NCBI GenBank assembly: GCA_018710945.1
Contig: DVIW01000027.1
Location: 1-35,945, forward strand
DNA length: 35,945 nt
From: Candidatus Aphodovivens avistercoris
Lineage (GTDB): Bacteria; Actinomycetota; Coriobacteriia; Coriobacteriales; Eggerthellaceae
Direction: 5' to 3'
Shown piece after piece: positions 24,220-31,486 of the stretch. The notes under the pieces were generated by a model. That model saw only the letters and a program-made list of their open reading frames with translations. It searched no databases and had not been told where the DNA came from. A program made the position numbers and the translations under genes. The first letter of the stretch is position 1; every line of letters begins with the position of its first letter.

Positions 24220-24478
24220 TTCGCACCTCCTGAAACGAAACGGCGGAAAGCGTCTTCAGCCTCTTGAACTGCACCTCCTGAACTCGGTCCTTTGCTTCCT
24301 TGTCCAATCTCGGAGTGCATCTCGAACGGCCTCGGCAGAATGAGGAAACGCCTTCACCGTGCGAGCTTGCCTGCCTTTTTCGACTTGCACCTTTCTCGCC
24401 TTCGGCCAAAAGCCGCCCGAAACGACCGATGCGCTCCATCGCTTCAAAATCGTGCAGGGCGGCCGTTTCCGCGCATGC

Positions 24479-25138
24479 TTACTTGAGCTTGACGGCCGTT
24501 CCCGTAGCCGATGCGCCCAGCATGTTGCTCGCCAACGCGAACACATCGACCGAAAGGCCGATGACGGCATCAGCGTCGGCGTAGATCGCTTTCTTCCTCA
24601 CGTCCTCGATGGCTATGTCTTTTGCGTAGTTCGCCTTCGACGACATGGTGTCGGATGTTGTCCCAGCCAGGTCGGACAGGCTGCTCAAAGTGTCTGCGAC
24701 AAGGCCGGTTCCCACCGTCCCCGTTCCCGTCACCACACCACAGTAGCTCTCGATCTCACGCCCGGAGACCTCGTACCCCGTCGTCATGATCAACGACAAG
24801 CGCTCTTCCCGGTACCTTCGGTCGCGTTCGACCTGCGCTGCCGCTTCGGCCGCTGCACGATCCTTGTCTTCCTGCGTTATGCCAGCGATTTGCTCAAGAG
24901 CCTCTACCGCTGCAGCATCAACCGTACCATCCGCGAGCTTCGCACTGAAAAACTCTATGGCGTCGTTTCGGTATTTAGCGGCTAGCTTGCTCTTCTTTGC
25001 GGCTTCCACCGCTTGGGCGTATCCCTTTTTCTCCGAACATGCGTCGCAGATCGGCAGATCATCCCGTCCATCAACGAGCTGCGTCGCATGCGAGAACGCC
25101 CCGAGCTTCTTTCCGCATATGCAGCAATTTGCAGCCAT
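24479..25138 (-). CDS. Zinc-finger plus YbjQ/UPF0145-domain protein
   Basis: 219 residues. The N-terminus has a zinc-binding pattern: CCICGKKLG and PICDACSEK give two C-x2-C knuckles about 20 residues apart. A helical charged middle (about 40-115, with repeated AAAEAAAQVERDRRYREE-like composition) leads to a C-terminal YbjQ/UPF0145 domain: TTGYEVSGREIESYCGVVTG, then ADAVIGLSVDVFA and a final ATGTAVKL. YbjQ proteins form homopentamers of unknown function. The ATG at 25138 has AAGGAGG upstream; an in-frame extension has none. It lies in a lower-GC patch with other small genes on the same strand. Confidence 0.8.
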   Translation of the reverse strand: MAANCCICGKKLGAFSHATQLVDGRDDLPICDACSEKKGYAQAVEAAKKSKLAAKYRNDAIEFFSAKLADGTVDAAAVEALEQIAGITQEDKDRAAAEAAAQVERDRRYREERLSLIMTTGYEVSGREIESYCGVVTGTGTVGTGLVADTLSSLSDLAGTTSDTMSSKANYAKDIAIEDVRKKAIYADADAVIGLSVDVFALASNMLGASATGTAVKLK

Positions 25139-25389
25139 GGCTTCCTCCTTGCGCATGGATTTGTCCTCGCTGTTGGTTAACGACAGTTTATCGCTGTTTC
25201 GAAGCCATGATACCACTTTCGAATCGATCCCAACCACATGATCGCCAATCGGCTTCGCGCTACCCGCTTAGCGCTATCACACCCCCACGCTGCAGCGCAC
25301 TCGGAAAACCGCATGCTCTATCTTCGCGCAGCCCCGCCCCCTTCCGTCTTGCCCGCACGGCCCTGCGCAGCGCAGATTCGCCTTGGCGC

Positions 25390-25746
25390 TTACGATGCGG
25401 GCAGGCCGCGCTTTTCGCGCCACCTCTTGCACCAGCGGTCTATCGTGCGGGCATGGCCCTCGCTGCGGCATCCGATCCGATACGTCTTGCCGTCGCCTCC
25501 GTCGTAAACGACGAGGGTCCAGAGGGGCTTCGTGCCCGCCTTGAAGAGGTACCTGTCGCAGCCCGGCCTCTTCTCGACCGTCGTCACGGGGTCGATGAAG
25601 GAGTGGAGCACCTTGCGCCCCGGCGTGAACTCGAACAGCACCATGCCCTCGTTCGAGGTCTGCAGAATCAGCGGAGGCTCGGTGCCGTCAGCCTTCCTTC
25701 CCTCGACGCTGTACCGCGTGATCGTCATCATGTCCCTGAACTTCAT
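25390..25746 (-). CDS. Unknown 118-residue protein
   Basis: 118 residues, not recognised. It looks like a small soluble beta-rich domain (LILQTSNEGMVLFEFTPGRKVL, then LWTLVVYDGGDGKTYRIG, in parts), ending with a basic segment RTIDRWCKRWREKRGLPAS. ATG at 25746 (MKFRDMMTIT) has GGGAGG upstream; an earlier start overlaps the degraded tail of the HicB-like gene. It is 50 bases downstream of that gene on the same strand and may be co-transcribed with it. Confidence 0.65.
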   Translation of the reverse strand: MKFRDMMTITRYSVEGRKADGTEPPLILQTSNEGMVLFEFTPGRKVLHSFIDPVTTVEKRPGCDRYLFKAGTKPLWTLVVYDGGDGKTYRIGCRSEGHARTIDRWCKRWREKRGLPAS

Positions 25747-25762
25747 CGTGCCTCCCTTCGGT

Positions 25763-25795
25763 TCAGCCCCGCCCGCCAAGCAACTCGGCTGTTTC
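25763..25795 (-). pseudogene. Remnant of the HicB helix-turn-helix, in frame after an amber stop
   Basis: Directly after the TAG stop of the HicB-like gene the same frame continues as ETAELLGGRG before a TGA. ETAELLG matches the start of the helix-turn-helix that normally follows this point in long HicB antitoxins (pattern A-A-E-x-LGVS). A CAG-to-TAG change plus loss of downstream sequence would explain it. Confidence 0.45.
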
Positions 25796-26065
25796 CTAGG
25801 CGCTTGCTACCCTGGTTGATCGGATGTACCGCTCGTCCACTTCGACAGCGAACACGACCTGCAGCGGATTTGAAAAACGAGCACGGGGAATCGGCCCGCC
25901 CTCGTCAACTATGCTCGCGATGCGCAGGCGCAGGGCTTCGGCCGCGTTCTCGGACGCTTCGCGGATGCTTCCCCCGCCACCAAACGTTCCCTCGAACTGC
26001 GGAAAGAACACGAGCCAGTCGCCTTCGACCTGTTCAAGCTTGCCTTCGTAGATGTAGGTTGCCAT
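25796..26065 (-). CDS. HicB-like antitoxin, truncated before its DNA-binding domain
   Basis: 89 residues. The first 60 form the HicB fold: YIYEGKLEQVEGDWLVFFPQF, GTFGGGGSIREASENAAEALRL and a following helix. The sequence then has VVFAVEVDERYIRST, the strand that normally leads into a C-terminal helix-turn-helix, but stops at VASA. No HicA toxin gene is seen on either side. It could be an orphan antitoxin that still binds a distant toxin yet cannot bind DNA, or a decaying gene. ATG at 26065 has a GGTGAGG stretch upstream. Confidence 0.75.
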   Translation of the reverse strand: MATYIYEGKLEQVEGDWLVFFPQFEGTFGGGGSIREASENAAEALRLRIASIVDEGGPIPRARFSNPLQVVFAVEVDERYIRSTRVASA

Positions 26066-26217
26066 TCCTCACCCATCCTCTCGCCAAGTGCGTTCGACCG
26101 CCAGTCGACATGCCTTCGCCTCTGCCCGCCCATGATGCCGTCCCTTGTGCGACGGCCTGCCAAGACAGCCATCCCCAAGCGGCACAGGACTGAAAGACTT
26201 GCCTTAGCCCTCCGGCT

Positions 26218-26364
26218 CTAATTCTTCTCGCCTTTGAGCGCTTTGATCACTTTCTCGATCTTTTTGGCTTTCGCTTTCTCGTCATCGATATCCTCCACTT
26301 CTTCGAGATGCAGGATGAGCAGCCGCCTAAAGGCCTCAAATTCCTTGTTGTTTATATCTTCCAT
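26218..26364 (-). CDS. Unknown 48-residue charged protein
   Basis: 48 residues, not recognised. It is helical and highly charged: an acidic centre (EEVEDIDDEKAKAKK) and a Lys-rich end (KALKGEKN). No membrane segment. The ATG at 26364 has GGGGAAG eight bases upstream; a longer in-frame form to 26541 is rejected because it is Arg-rich and overlaps the predicted promoter. A good promoter lies about 150 bases upstream. Confidence 0.55.
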   Translation of the reverse strand: MEDINNKEFEAFRRLLILHLEEVEDIDDEKAKAKKIEKVIKALKGEKN

Positions 26365-26512
26365 TGGATCTTCCCCTTTTCGGGATGCGAAAGGGCGCTG
26401 GCGCTTCGCTTGATTGCCGGTCAGGGCGCCACGGAGGCGGCGATTTGACGACTCGCCGAGAGCTCTTCGGGACCCTCTTCTTTTGCTCCCCTCCGCTTCC
26501 ATCGGCCCTGCC

Positions 26513-26541
26513 ATTGTAACGTGCAAACAGAGGGTGATCAA
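26513..26541 (-). promoter_or_regulatory. Promoter for the 48-residue protein gene
   Basis: Minus strand: -35 TTGATC (26536-26541), 17-base spacer, -10 TACAAT (26513-26518). The leader before the ATG would be about 140 nucleotides. The rest of the 26365-26746 gap holds the ppaC terminator and no gene. Confidence 0.6.
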
Positions 26542-26673
26542 CTATTGTTTACCGGATGTTTCTTTCCGGAGAGCGTCGGAAGCGACCTCGCCACCGAATC
26601 GAGGCGGCAGCCGTGTTCGGCCCTAGCGGCAAGATGCCGCCATCACCCGCGCCCCGCCTCTTCCCGAAACGAA

Positions 26674-26699
26674 AACGGGGCGCCCGCAAGCGCCCCGTT
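26674..26699 (-). terminator. Terminator of ppaC
   Basis: AACGGGGCGC (26674-26683) pairs perfectly with GCGCCCCGTT (26690-26699). On the minus strand it is followed by TTCGTTTC, and it lies about 50 bases after the ppaC stop. Confidence 0.75.
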
Positions 26700-26746
26700 C
26701 TTCGTCATCTTGTCAGCCGCACGGGCGCTTCCGCCCGAGACGCGCC

Positions 26747-27700
26747 TTACGCCAGCGCCAGGATCGGCGGGGCGGCCTGCTTCTTGCGGCTCAGGACGCC
26801 GGGCATCCACACGCCGCCGGGCACGTCCACCTCGATGCCGAACGCCTTGTCGATCAGCGAGCAGTCGCCCTCGCAGATGAAGCGGCTGCCTTCCTCGATG
26901 ATGTCGGTGACCAGCAGCAGGAAGCTGCGGTAGCCGTTGTCGGCCACGACCTGCTTCATGTAGGCGCGCATCTCGTCCTCGCGCTCCATGACGGCGGCGC
27001 TGTCCACCGTTTCGCGCTGGGCGATGAACACCACGTCGTCGCCCACCTGGAACTCCTTCGCGTCGGCCGCCACCAGCTTCTCCACCGGCAGATCAGCCCC
27101 GCTGCCGCGGCTCTTGATGACCTGGCGGCCGAACTCAAGCGCCTCCACGCCGGCGATGCCGGCAAGCCACTCGGCCTGGTCGCGGTCGATCTGCGTGGTG
27201 GTGGGCGACTTCAGCAGCACGGTGTCGGTCATCAGCGACGACAGCATGACCGCGGCGATGTTTGCCGGCAGCTCGTAGCCGCCGTAGCGGTACAGAAGCG
27301 ACGCCACCGTGGACGACGAGCCGATAGGCAGGTTGATGAACTGGATGGGGTTGGCGGTGGAAAGGCCGCCGATGCGGTGGTGGTCCACCACTTCCACGAT
27401 GTCGGCCTCTTCGATGCCGTCGACGGCCTGCAGCAGCTCGTTGTGGTCGACCAGGACGACCTTCTGGCCAGGCTCCACGCGCTCGATGAGCTCGGGCTCC
27501 TCGACACCTTGGGACTGCAGCACCCAGGCCGTCTCGGGAGGCAGCGGCCCCAGGCGGACCGGCTTGTACACGGCCTCGGGCTCGCCGGCGCCCGCCGCTT
27601 TGCGGGCGAGCTGGTTCTTCAGGTACGCGTAGCCGACAGCCGCGCAGATGGCATCGTTGTCGGGGTTCTTGTGCCCCACGACGATGATGGTTTCCGCCAT
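26747..27700 (-). CDS. ppaC: Manganese-dependent inorganic pyrophosphatase (family II)
   Basis: 317-residue DHH-family pyrophosphatase, which hydrolyses PPi to phosphate in the cytoplasm. Metal-binding motifs are all present: GHKNPDNDAICAAV near the start, VDHNELLQAV, and the DHH motif in EVVDHHRIGGL. The C-terminal DHHA2 domain has the substrate-binding region around RGSGADLPVEKL and a final SRKKQAAPP with the family's SRKKQ. No CBS regulatory insert is present. ATG at 27700 has GGAAAGGA upstream. A minus-strand TATACT (27796-27801) about 95 bases upstream is a likely -10. The gene is divergent from the serine dehydratase; the 388-base gap 27701-28088 holds both promoters and nothing else I can support. 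Confidence 0.95.
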   Translation of the reverse strand: MAETIIVVGHKNPDNDAICAAVGYAYLKNQLARKAAGAGEPEAVYKPVRLGPLPPETAWVLQSQGVEEPELIERVEPGQKVVLVDHNELLQAVDGIEEADIVEVVDHHRIGGLSTANPIQFINLPIGSSSTVASLLYRYGGYELPANIAAVMLSSLMTDTVLLKSPTTTQIDRDQAEWLAGIAGVEALEFGRQVIKSRGSGADLPVEKLVAADAKEFQVGDDVVFIAQRETVDSAAVMEREDEMRAYMKQVVADNGYRSFLLLVTDIIEEGSRFICEGDCSLIDKAFGIEVDVPGGVWMPGVLSRKKQAAPPILALA

Positions 27701-28088
27701 GTCCGGTCCTTTCCATAGCCTATCGTCCGAAAGCGCCCCGTCCGCCGCCCCCGTCCGAAGAGGACCCGGCAGCGCCAGGACGCGCACGCGCTGCAAGTAT
27801 AGCCCTGCGCGGCGAAGCGCAAGGGCGAACGACCCCGTCCTCCGACGAACCCGCCCAACCTCGGGGCGAAAGGCGGCCTGCCACGCAAAGAGACCGCCTG
27901 CTGCGGCCGACCAACCGGGTCCCCGCATGCGCAAATTCCGGCTTGGAAGCGCTTTCGCAACGCACCTCCGCGCAGCGCGGCGAAGCGGCAGCCGCTACCG
28001 AAAACCCCTCCGGTACGCTACCATGGATGCGCTTTGGAAGATCGCCCCGGCCCCGCGCGGCGGAGGCGGAAACGCAAGGAGGACGCCC

Positions 28089-29729
28089 ATGGAGCCTTTG
28101 GGCCTGCGCGACATCATCGGACCGATCATGGTGGGGCCCTCCAGCTCGCACACCGCAGGCGCGCTGCGGATCGCGCGCATGGCGCGGCGGCTGCTGTCCG
28201 CGTCGCCCGTGCGCGCCGACATCACGCTGTACGGGTCGTTTTCGCACACCGGCTGCGGGCACGGCACCGACAAGGCGCTGGTTGCGGGCCTTTTGGGCAT
28301 GGAAGCCGACGACCTGCGCATCCGCGACTCGTTCTTTTTGGCGAAGGCGTCCGGGCTGGAGTTCTCGTTCGAGCACGCAAGCGACGCCGAAGCCGAGGCG
28401 GCGGGGACCGACCACCCCAACACGGTGGACATGCGCATCACCGACGCGGACGGCGCCGTGCTGGAGGTACGCGGCGTGAGCGTGGGCGGCGGGGCGGCGG
28501 CCATCCGGCGCATCGATGGCGTGGACGTGGACATCTCGGGCAAGCGCACGAGCGTGGTGGTGAGCCAGCGGGACGAGCGCGGCGTGCTGGCCCACATCGC
28601 GCGCTGCCTGGCCGACGCGCAGGTGAACATCGCCACCGTGCGGCTGTACCGCACGCGCCGCGGCTCCGACGCCTTCACCGTGATGGAAGTCGACGGCGCG
28701 GTGCCCGCCAGCGCGAAGGAGGCCATCGCGGCCAACCCCGGCGTGACGGCGGTGCGCATCATCCCCGCCGACGCGCCGGAGGGGGCCGCAACAGCGGAAG
28801 CCCTGACCGACGCGCAGGTGGAAGCCGCCGAGGCGCGGTTCGCCGACAGCGACTTCACCACTGGAGAAGAGCTGCTGGCGCTGTGCCGTCGGCGCAGCTG
28901 CACCATCGCCCAAGCCATGGCGGAGCGCGAAGAGGCGCTTTCCGGCCTGGACGGCGCGGGGGCAGGAACCGATGAGTACCTTGCGCGGGCGCTCGACGTG
29001 ATGCGCGCCTCTACCGAAGGGCCGCTCTCCCACCCCGAGCAGTCCATCGGCGGGCTGATCGGCGGCGAGGCGCACGACACCGCCTTCGCCTGCGCGCGCC
29101 CCGACGCGGTGGTGGACGGCATCGCCGCGGACGCGATGGTGCGCGCGATGGCCGTGCTGGAGACGAACGCCTGCATGGGGCGCATCGTTGCCACGCCCAC
29201 GGCGGGATCATCGGGCGTGCTGCCCGGCGTGCTGTTCGCCCTGCAGAACGCGAAGGGCTATGGCGACGAAACACTGCGGAAGGGCGTGCTGACGGCGGCG
29301 GCCGTGGGCTACCTGGCGGCGCGCAACGCCACCGTGTCGGGGGCGGAAGGCGGCTGCCAAGCCGAGGTGGGAACGGCGGCCGCCATGGCCGCAGCCGCGG
29401 CGGTGGAGATGGCCGGCGGCGCGCCCGAAACGGCGCTCGATGCCGCATCGAACGCGCTGTGCGCCCTGATGGGACTCGTGTGCGACCCGGTGGGCGGCTT
29501 GGTGGAGGTGCCCTGCCAGAAGCGCAACGGCTCTGCGGCGGCCGTGGCGCTCACCTGTGCCCAGGTGGCGCTGGCGGGCGTGCCGAACCTCGTGCCCTTC
29601 GACGAGACGCTGGCTGCGATGGACGCCGTGGGACGCACGCTGCCCGCCTCCCTACGCGAGACCGCCCTGGGCGGCATCGCCGCCGCCCCGGCTGCCTGCG
29701 CCTGGTGCGGCCAGGGCTGCGAGGGATAG
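28089..29729 (+). CDS. sdaA: L-serine ammonia-lyase (iron-sulfur L-serine dehydratase), single chain
   Basis: 546 residues. It turns L-serine into pyruvate and ammonia using a [4Fe-4S] cluster. Order of parts: N-terminal beta domain (GPSSSHTAGALRIARMA and GSFSHTGCGHGTDKAL), an ACT domain at about 155-235 (VVVSQRDERGVLAHIARCLA, read in part) and the C-terminal alpha domain with ETNACMGRIVATPTAGSSG, GAEGGCQAEVG and CDPVGGLVEVPCQKRNGS. Cluster-ligand Cys residues are visible in NACMG, VCDPVGG and VPCQKRN, and the chain ends CGQGCEG, keeping a Cys near the tail as in family members where the tail reaches the active site. ATG at 28089 has AAGGAGG upstream. The beta-ACT-alpha fusion contrasts with the two-chain form of many Gram-positives. 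Serine deamination would feed pyruvate to anaerobic energy metabolism. Confidence 0.94.
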   Translation: MEPLGLRDIIGPIMVGPSSSHTAGALRIARMARRLLSASPVRADITLYGSFSHTGCGHGTDKALVAGLLGMEADDLRIRDSFFLAKASGLEFSFEHASDAEAEAAGTDHPNTVDMRITDADGAVLEVRGVSVGGGAAAIRRIDGVDVDISGKRTSVVVSQRDERGVLAHIARCLADAQVNIATVRLYRTRRGSDAFTVMEVDGAVPASAKEAIAANPGVTAVRIIPADAPEGAATAEALTDAQVEAAEARFADSDFTTGEELLALCRRRSCTIAQAMAEREEALSGLDGAGAGTDEYLARALDVMRASTEGPLSHPEQSIGGLIGGEAHDTAFACARPDAVVDGIAADAMVRAMAVLETNACMGRIVATPTAGSSGVLPGVLFALQNAKGYGDETLRKGVLTAAAVGYLAARNATVSGAEGGCQAEVGTAAAMAAAAAVEMAGGAPETALDAASNALCALMGLVCDPVGGLVEVPCQKRNGSAAAVALTCAQVALAGVPNLVPFDETLAAMDAVGRTLPASLRETALGGIAAAPAACAWCGQGCEG

Positions 29730-29758
29730 CAGACGGGCTTGGGGCGCTGCGCGAGCGC

Positions 29759-29851
29759 ATGGTGCAGTTGACGGCGAGCGACCGCATCGCCAACCTTCCC
29801 GCGCCCCTCCACCTTGCCGCCTGCCTTGACGAGTATTTGAACCTGAACTGA
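29759..29851 (+). CDS. Possible 30-residue frame after the serine dehydratase
   Basis: ATG to TGA gives 30 residues, starting MVQLTASDRIANLP and ending DEYLNLN. Amino-acid content looks protein-like, but only a weak GCGAGCG precedes the start. It may be the tail of a lost gene. Inverted arms GCGCCGCTG (29853-29861) and CAGCGGCGC (29894-29902) just after it could end transcription between the convergent genes. Confidence 0.2.
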   Translation: MVQLTASDRIANLPAPLHLAACLDEYLNLN

Positions 29852-29892
29852 TGCGCCGCTGGGCTGGCGCCCCGCGTTTCGCCTGCGCTGAT

Positions 29893-30918
29893 TCAGCGGC
29901 GCAGGCGGACGGCGTAGCGGCCGTGGGCGGCGAGGGCGTAGAAGCGGTTGCGAATGGATGCGAGCGCGGCGAGCTCGCAAAGGGCGCCGATGGCGAGCGC
30001 AACGCGAGCGACGGCCGTCGCTGCGGGTGGCGCCGACGCCGCCATCGTCGCATCGCCGCCGAACAGCGCTACCGCAAGCGCGACGAACGCGCAGAGTACC
30101 GCTGCGGCGGCAAGCGCCCGATAGGCGCGCGGAAAGCCGCCGAACTCGGCCACCTTCTCGCACGCAGCTCGCACGCGTGGGGCATCCTCCCGCACCGCGA
30201 GGTCGGCGACGCGGCGGATGCGATGAGCCCACGCAACCTTCAGCACGACAGCGGACAGCACCGCGCCGCCCGCCGCACCGACGGCGCACCATGCGAGAAG
30301 CATCGCCGACGCGCCCGCGCCGCCGCACGCGGCCACCGCCGCAGCCACGGCGGCGCCCGCTCCCAGCGCGCCGCCCACGAGCTCGATGAGCGTATCCGGC
30401 CCATTCCACGCGGGCTGCCCGTGCACGCAGTACGCCCGCGCGATCACTGCAAGCAGCAGCGCGCCCGCAAGCGCCGCGCAACCGTTGAGCACCGCAGCAG
30501 CGACCGCGCCACCTCCCGCCGTGCTCGCGCCGAGCCACAAAAGCACGAGCACCCAGAACGCCGACACGGCGAGGATCTCGCGCGAGAGCCACGAGCGACG
30601 CCAGTTCGCAAGCGATCGCGGCGCCCGCAAGGGGCGCGCCAAGTGCGCAACAGACGCGAGCATGCCGGCGCTCACGAGCGCGAACGCAGCCGCCGCAAGC
30701 GCCGTCTGCACGCCGGTTGGCACAAGGCCTGCCCGCGCCGCCCACGCGAGCGCAAGCGCGAACACGCTCACGCCCACCGCCGCAGGCGCGAACAGCGTGA
30801 AGCAGATGAGGGGGATCTCGCTGCGTCCCTCATCTGCCGCAGCCCGCATTCCCTGCGCGACCGCCCGCGTTCGCGCCTCCGCGCACGCTTCCCCGTCCGT
30901 CATCATTCGCTTCCGCAT
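29893..30918 (-). CDS. DmsC-like membrane anchor subunit
   Basis: 341-residue integral membrane protein with about eight to nine hydrophobic helices, first at about 32-55 after a polar N-terminus. Such anchors bind quinol and pass electrons to or from the ferredoxin-like subunit. The position directly after the four-cluster protein (3-base gap) and a long polytopic chain without heme-binding His motifs fit the DmsC rather than the NrfD type, but this is by look and context. Start ATG at 30918 lies just after the previous stop; an alternative is the ATG-ATG pair at codons 5-6. C-terminal end FYALAAHGRYAVRLRR is basic, hence cytoplasmic. Confidence 0.78.
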   Translation of the reverse strand: MRKRMMTDGEACAEARTRAVAQGMRAAADEGRSEIPLICFTLFAPAAVGVSVFALALAWAARAGLVPTGVQTALAAAAFALVSAGMLASVAHLARPLRAPRSLANWRRSWLSREILAVSAFWVLVLLWLGASTAGGGAVAAAVLNGCAALAGALLLAVIARAYCVHGQPAWNGPDTLIELVGGALGAGAAVAAAVAACGGAGASAMLLAWCAVGAAGGAVLSAVVLKVAWAHRIRRVADLAVREDAPRVRAACEKVAEFGGFPRAYRALAAAAVLCAFVALAVALFGGDATMAASAPPAATAVARVALAIGALCELAALASIRNRFYALAAHGRYAVRLRR

Positions 30919-30921
30919 GTC

Positions 30922-31485
30922 CTAGCCGTGCAGCGCCTTCGCAGGCAGGCCCCGCTTCTGCACCTGACGCGCGGCCTTCGCGCGGCGGTCGCCTTCGATC
31001 TCGTCCACCGGCCCAAACGTGAGCGCGCCGCCGCAGCAGTTCTCCACGCAGGCAGGCTGCAGCCCCGCGCGCAAACGTTCGATGCACAGATCGCACTTTT
31101 GCATGAGGCCGTCGCGGTCGAACTGCGGCGCGCCGAACTCGCACGCCCACGAGCAGTAGCGGCAGCCGATGCACTTGTCGCGGTCGACGAGCACCGCACC
31201 GAACTCCGGTTCGCGATAGATGGCCTTCGCGGGGCACACCGCCAGGCAGTCGGGCGAGCCGCAGTGCATGCACGCCATCGAGACGTACTGGATGGGGCTG
31301 CCGCCGCGAACGGGGTCGACGGGGCTGTCGGGGTCGAGCAGCATTACCACCGAGCGGTAGCGCGGACCCTTCTCGCCCGGCGCTTCCTGCGCGTGCGGGC
31401 GCAGGTCGTGAACGGACTTGCAGGCAACTTCGCAGGCGAAGCACTGCGCGCAGCGGTCGGCGTTGAAGTGGATCGCGTACTGCAT
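30922..31485 (-). CDS. Electron-transfer subunit with four [4Fe-4S] clusters (DmsB-like)
   Basis: 187 residues with sixteen cluster Cys: 12, 15, 18, 22; 72, 75, 80, 84; 105, 108, 111, 115; 131, 134, 146, 150. This is the pattern of DmsB/PsrB-type subunits that carry electrons between a membrane anchor and a molybdopterin catalytic subunit. All four sites are complete; an extra Cys is at 151. Start ATG at 31485 has AAGGAGG upstream; a longer reading to 31725 is rejected. The catalytic subunit gene stops one base before this start and the anchor gene starts three bases after its end, so the three form one operon. No Tat or Sec signal. Confidence 0.95.
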   Translation of the reverse strand: MQYAIHFNADRCAQCFACEVACKSVHDLRPHAQEAPGEKGPRYRSVVMLLDPDSPVDPVRGGSPIQYVSMACMHCGSPDCLAVCPAKAIYREPEFGAVLVDRDKCIGCRYCSWACEFGAPQFDRDGLMQKCDLCIERLRAGLQPACVENCCGGALTFGPVDEIEGDRRAKAARQVQKRGLPAKALHG

Positions 31486-31486
31486 G

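Noticed and set aside
24223..24282. Tandem 48-base duplication suggested by two GCACCTCCTGAA copies
   Set aside because: Only the 12-mer matches; flanks do not align, so it is not a true duplication.
23912..24439. 175-codon leftward frame in the gap after the YbjQ gene
   Set aside because: No ribosome site or domain; crosses the small peptide frame and looks like chance.
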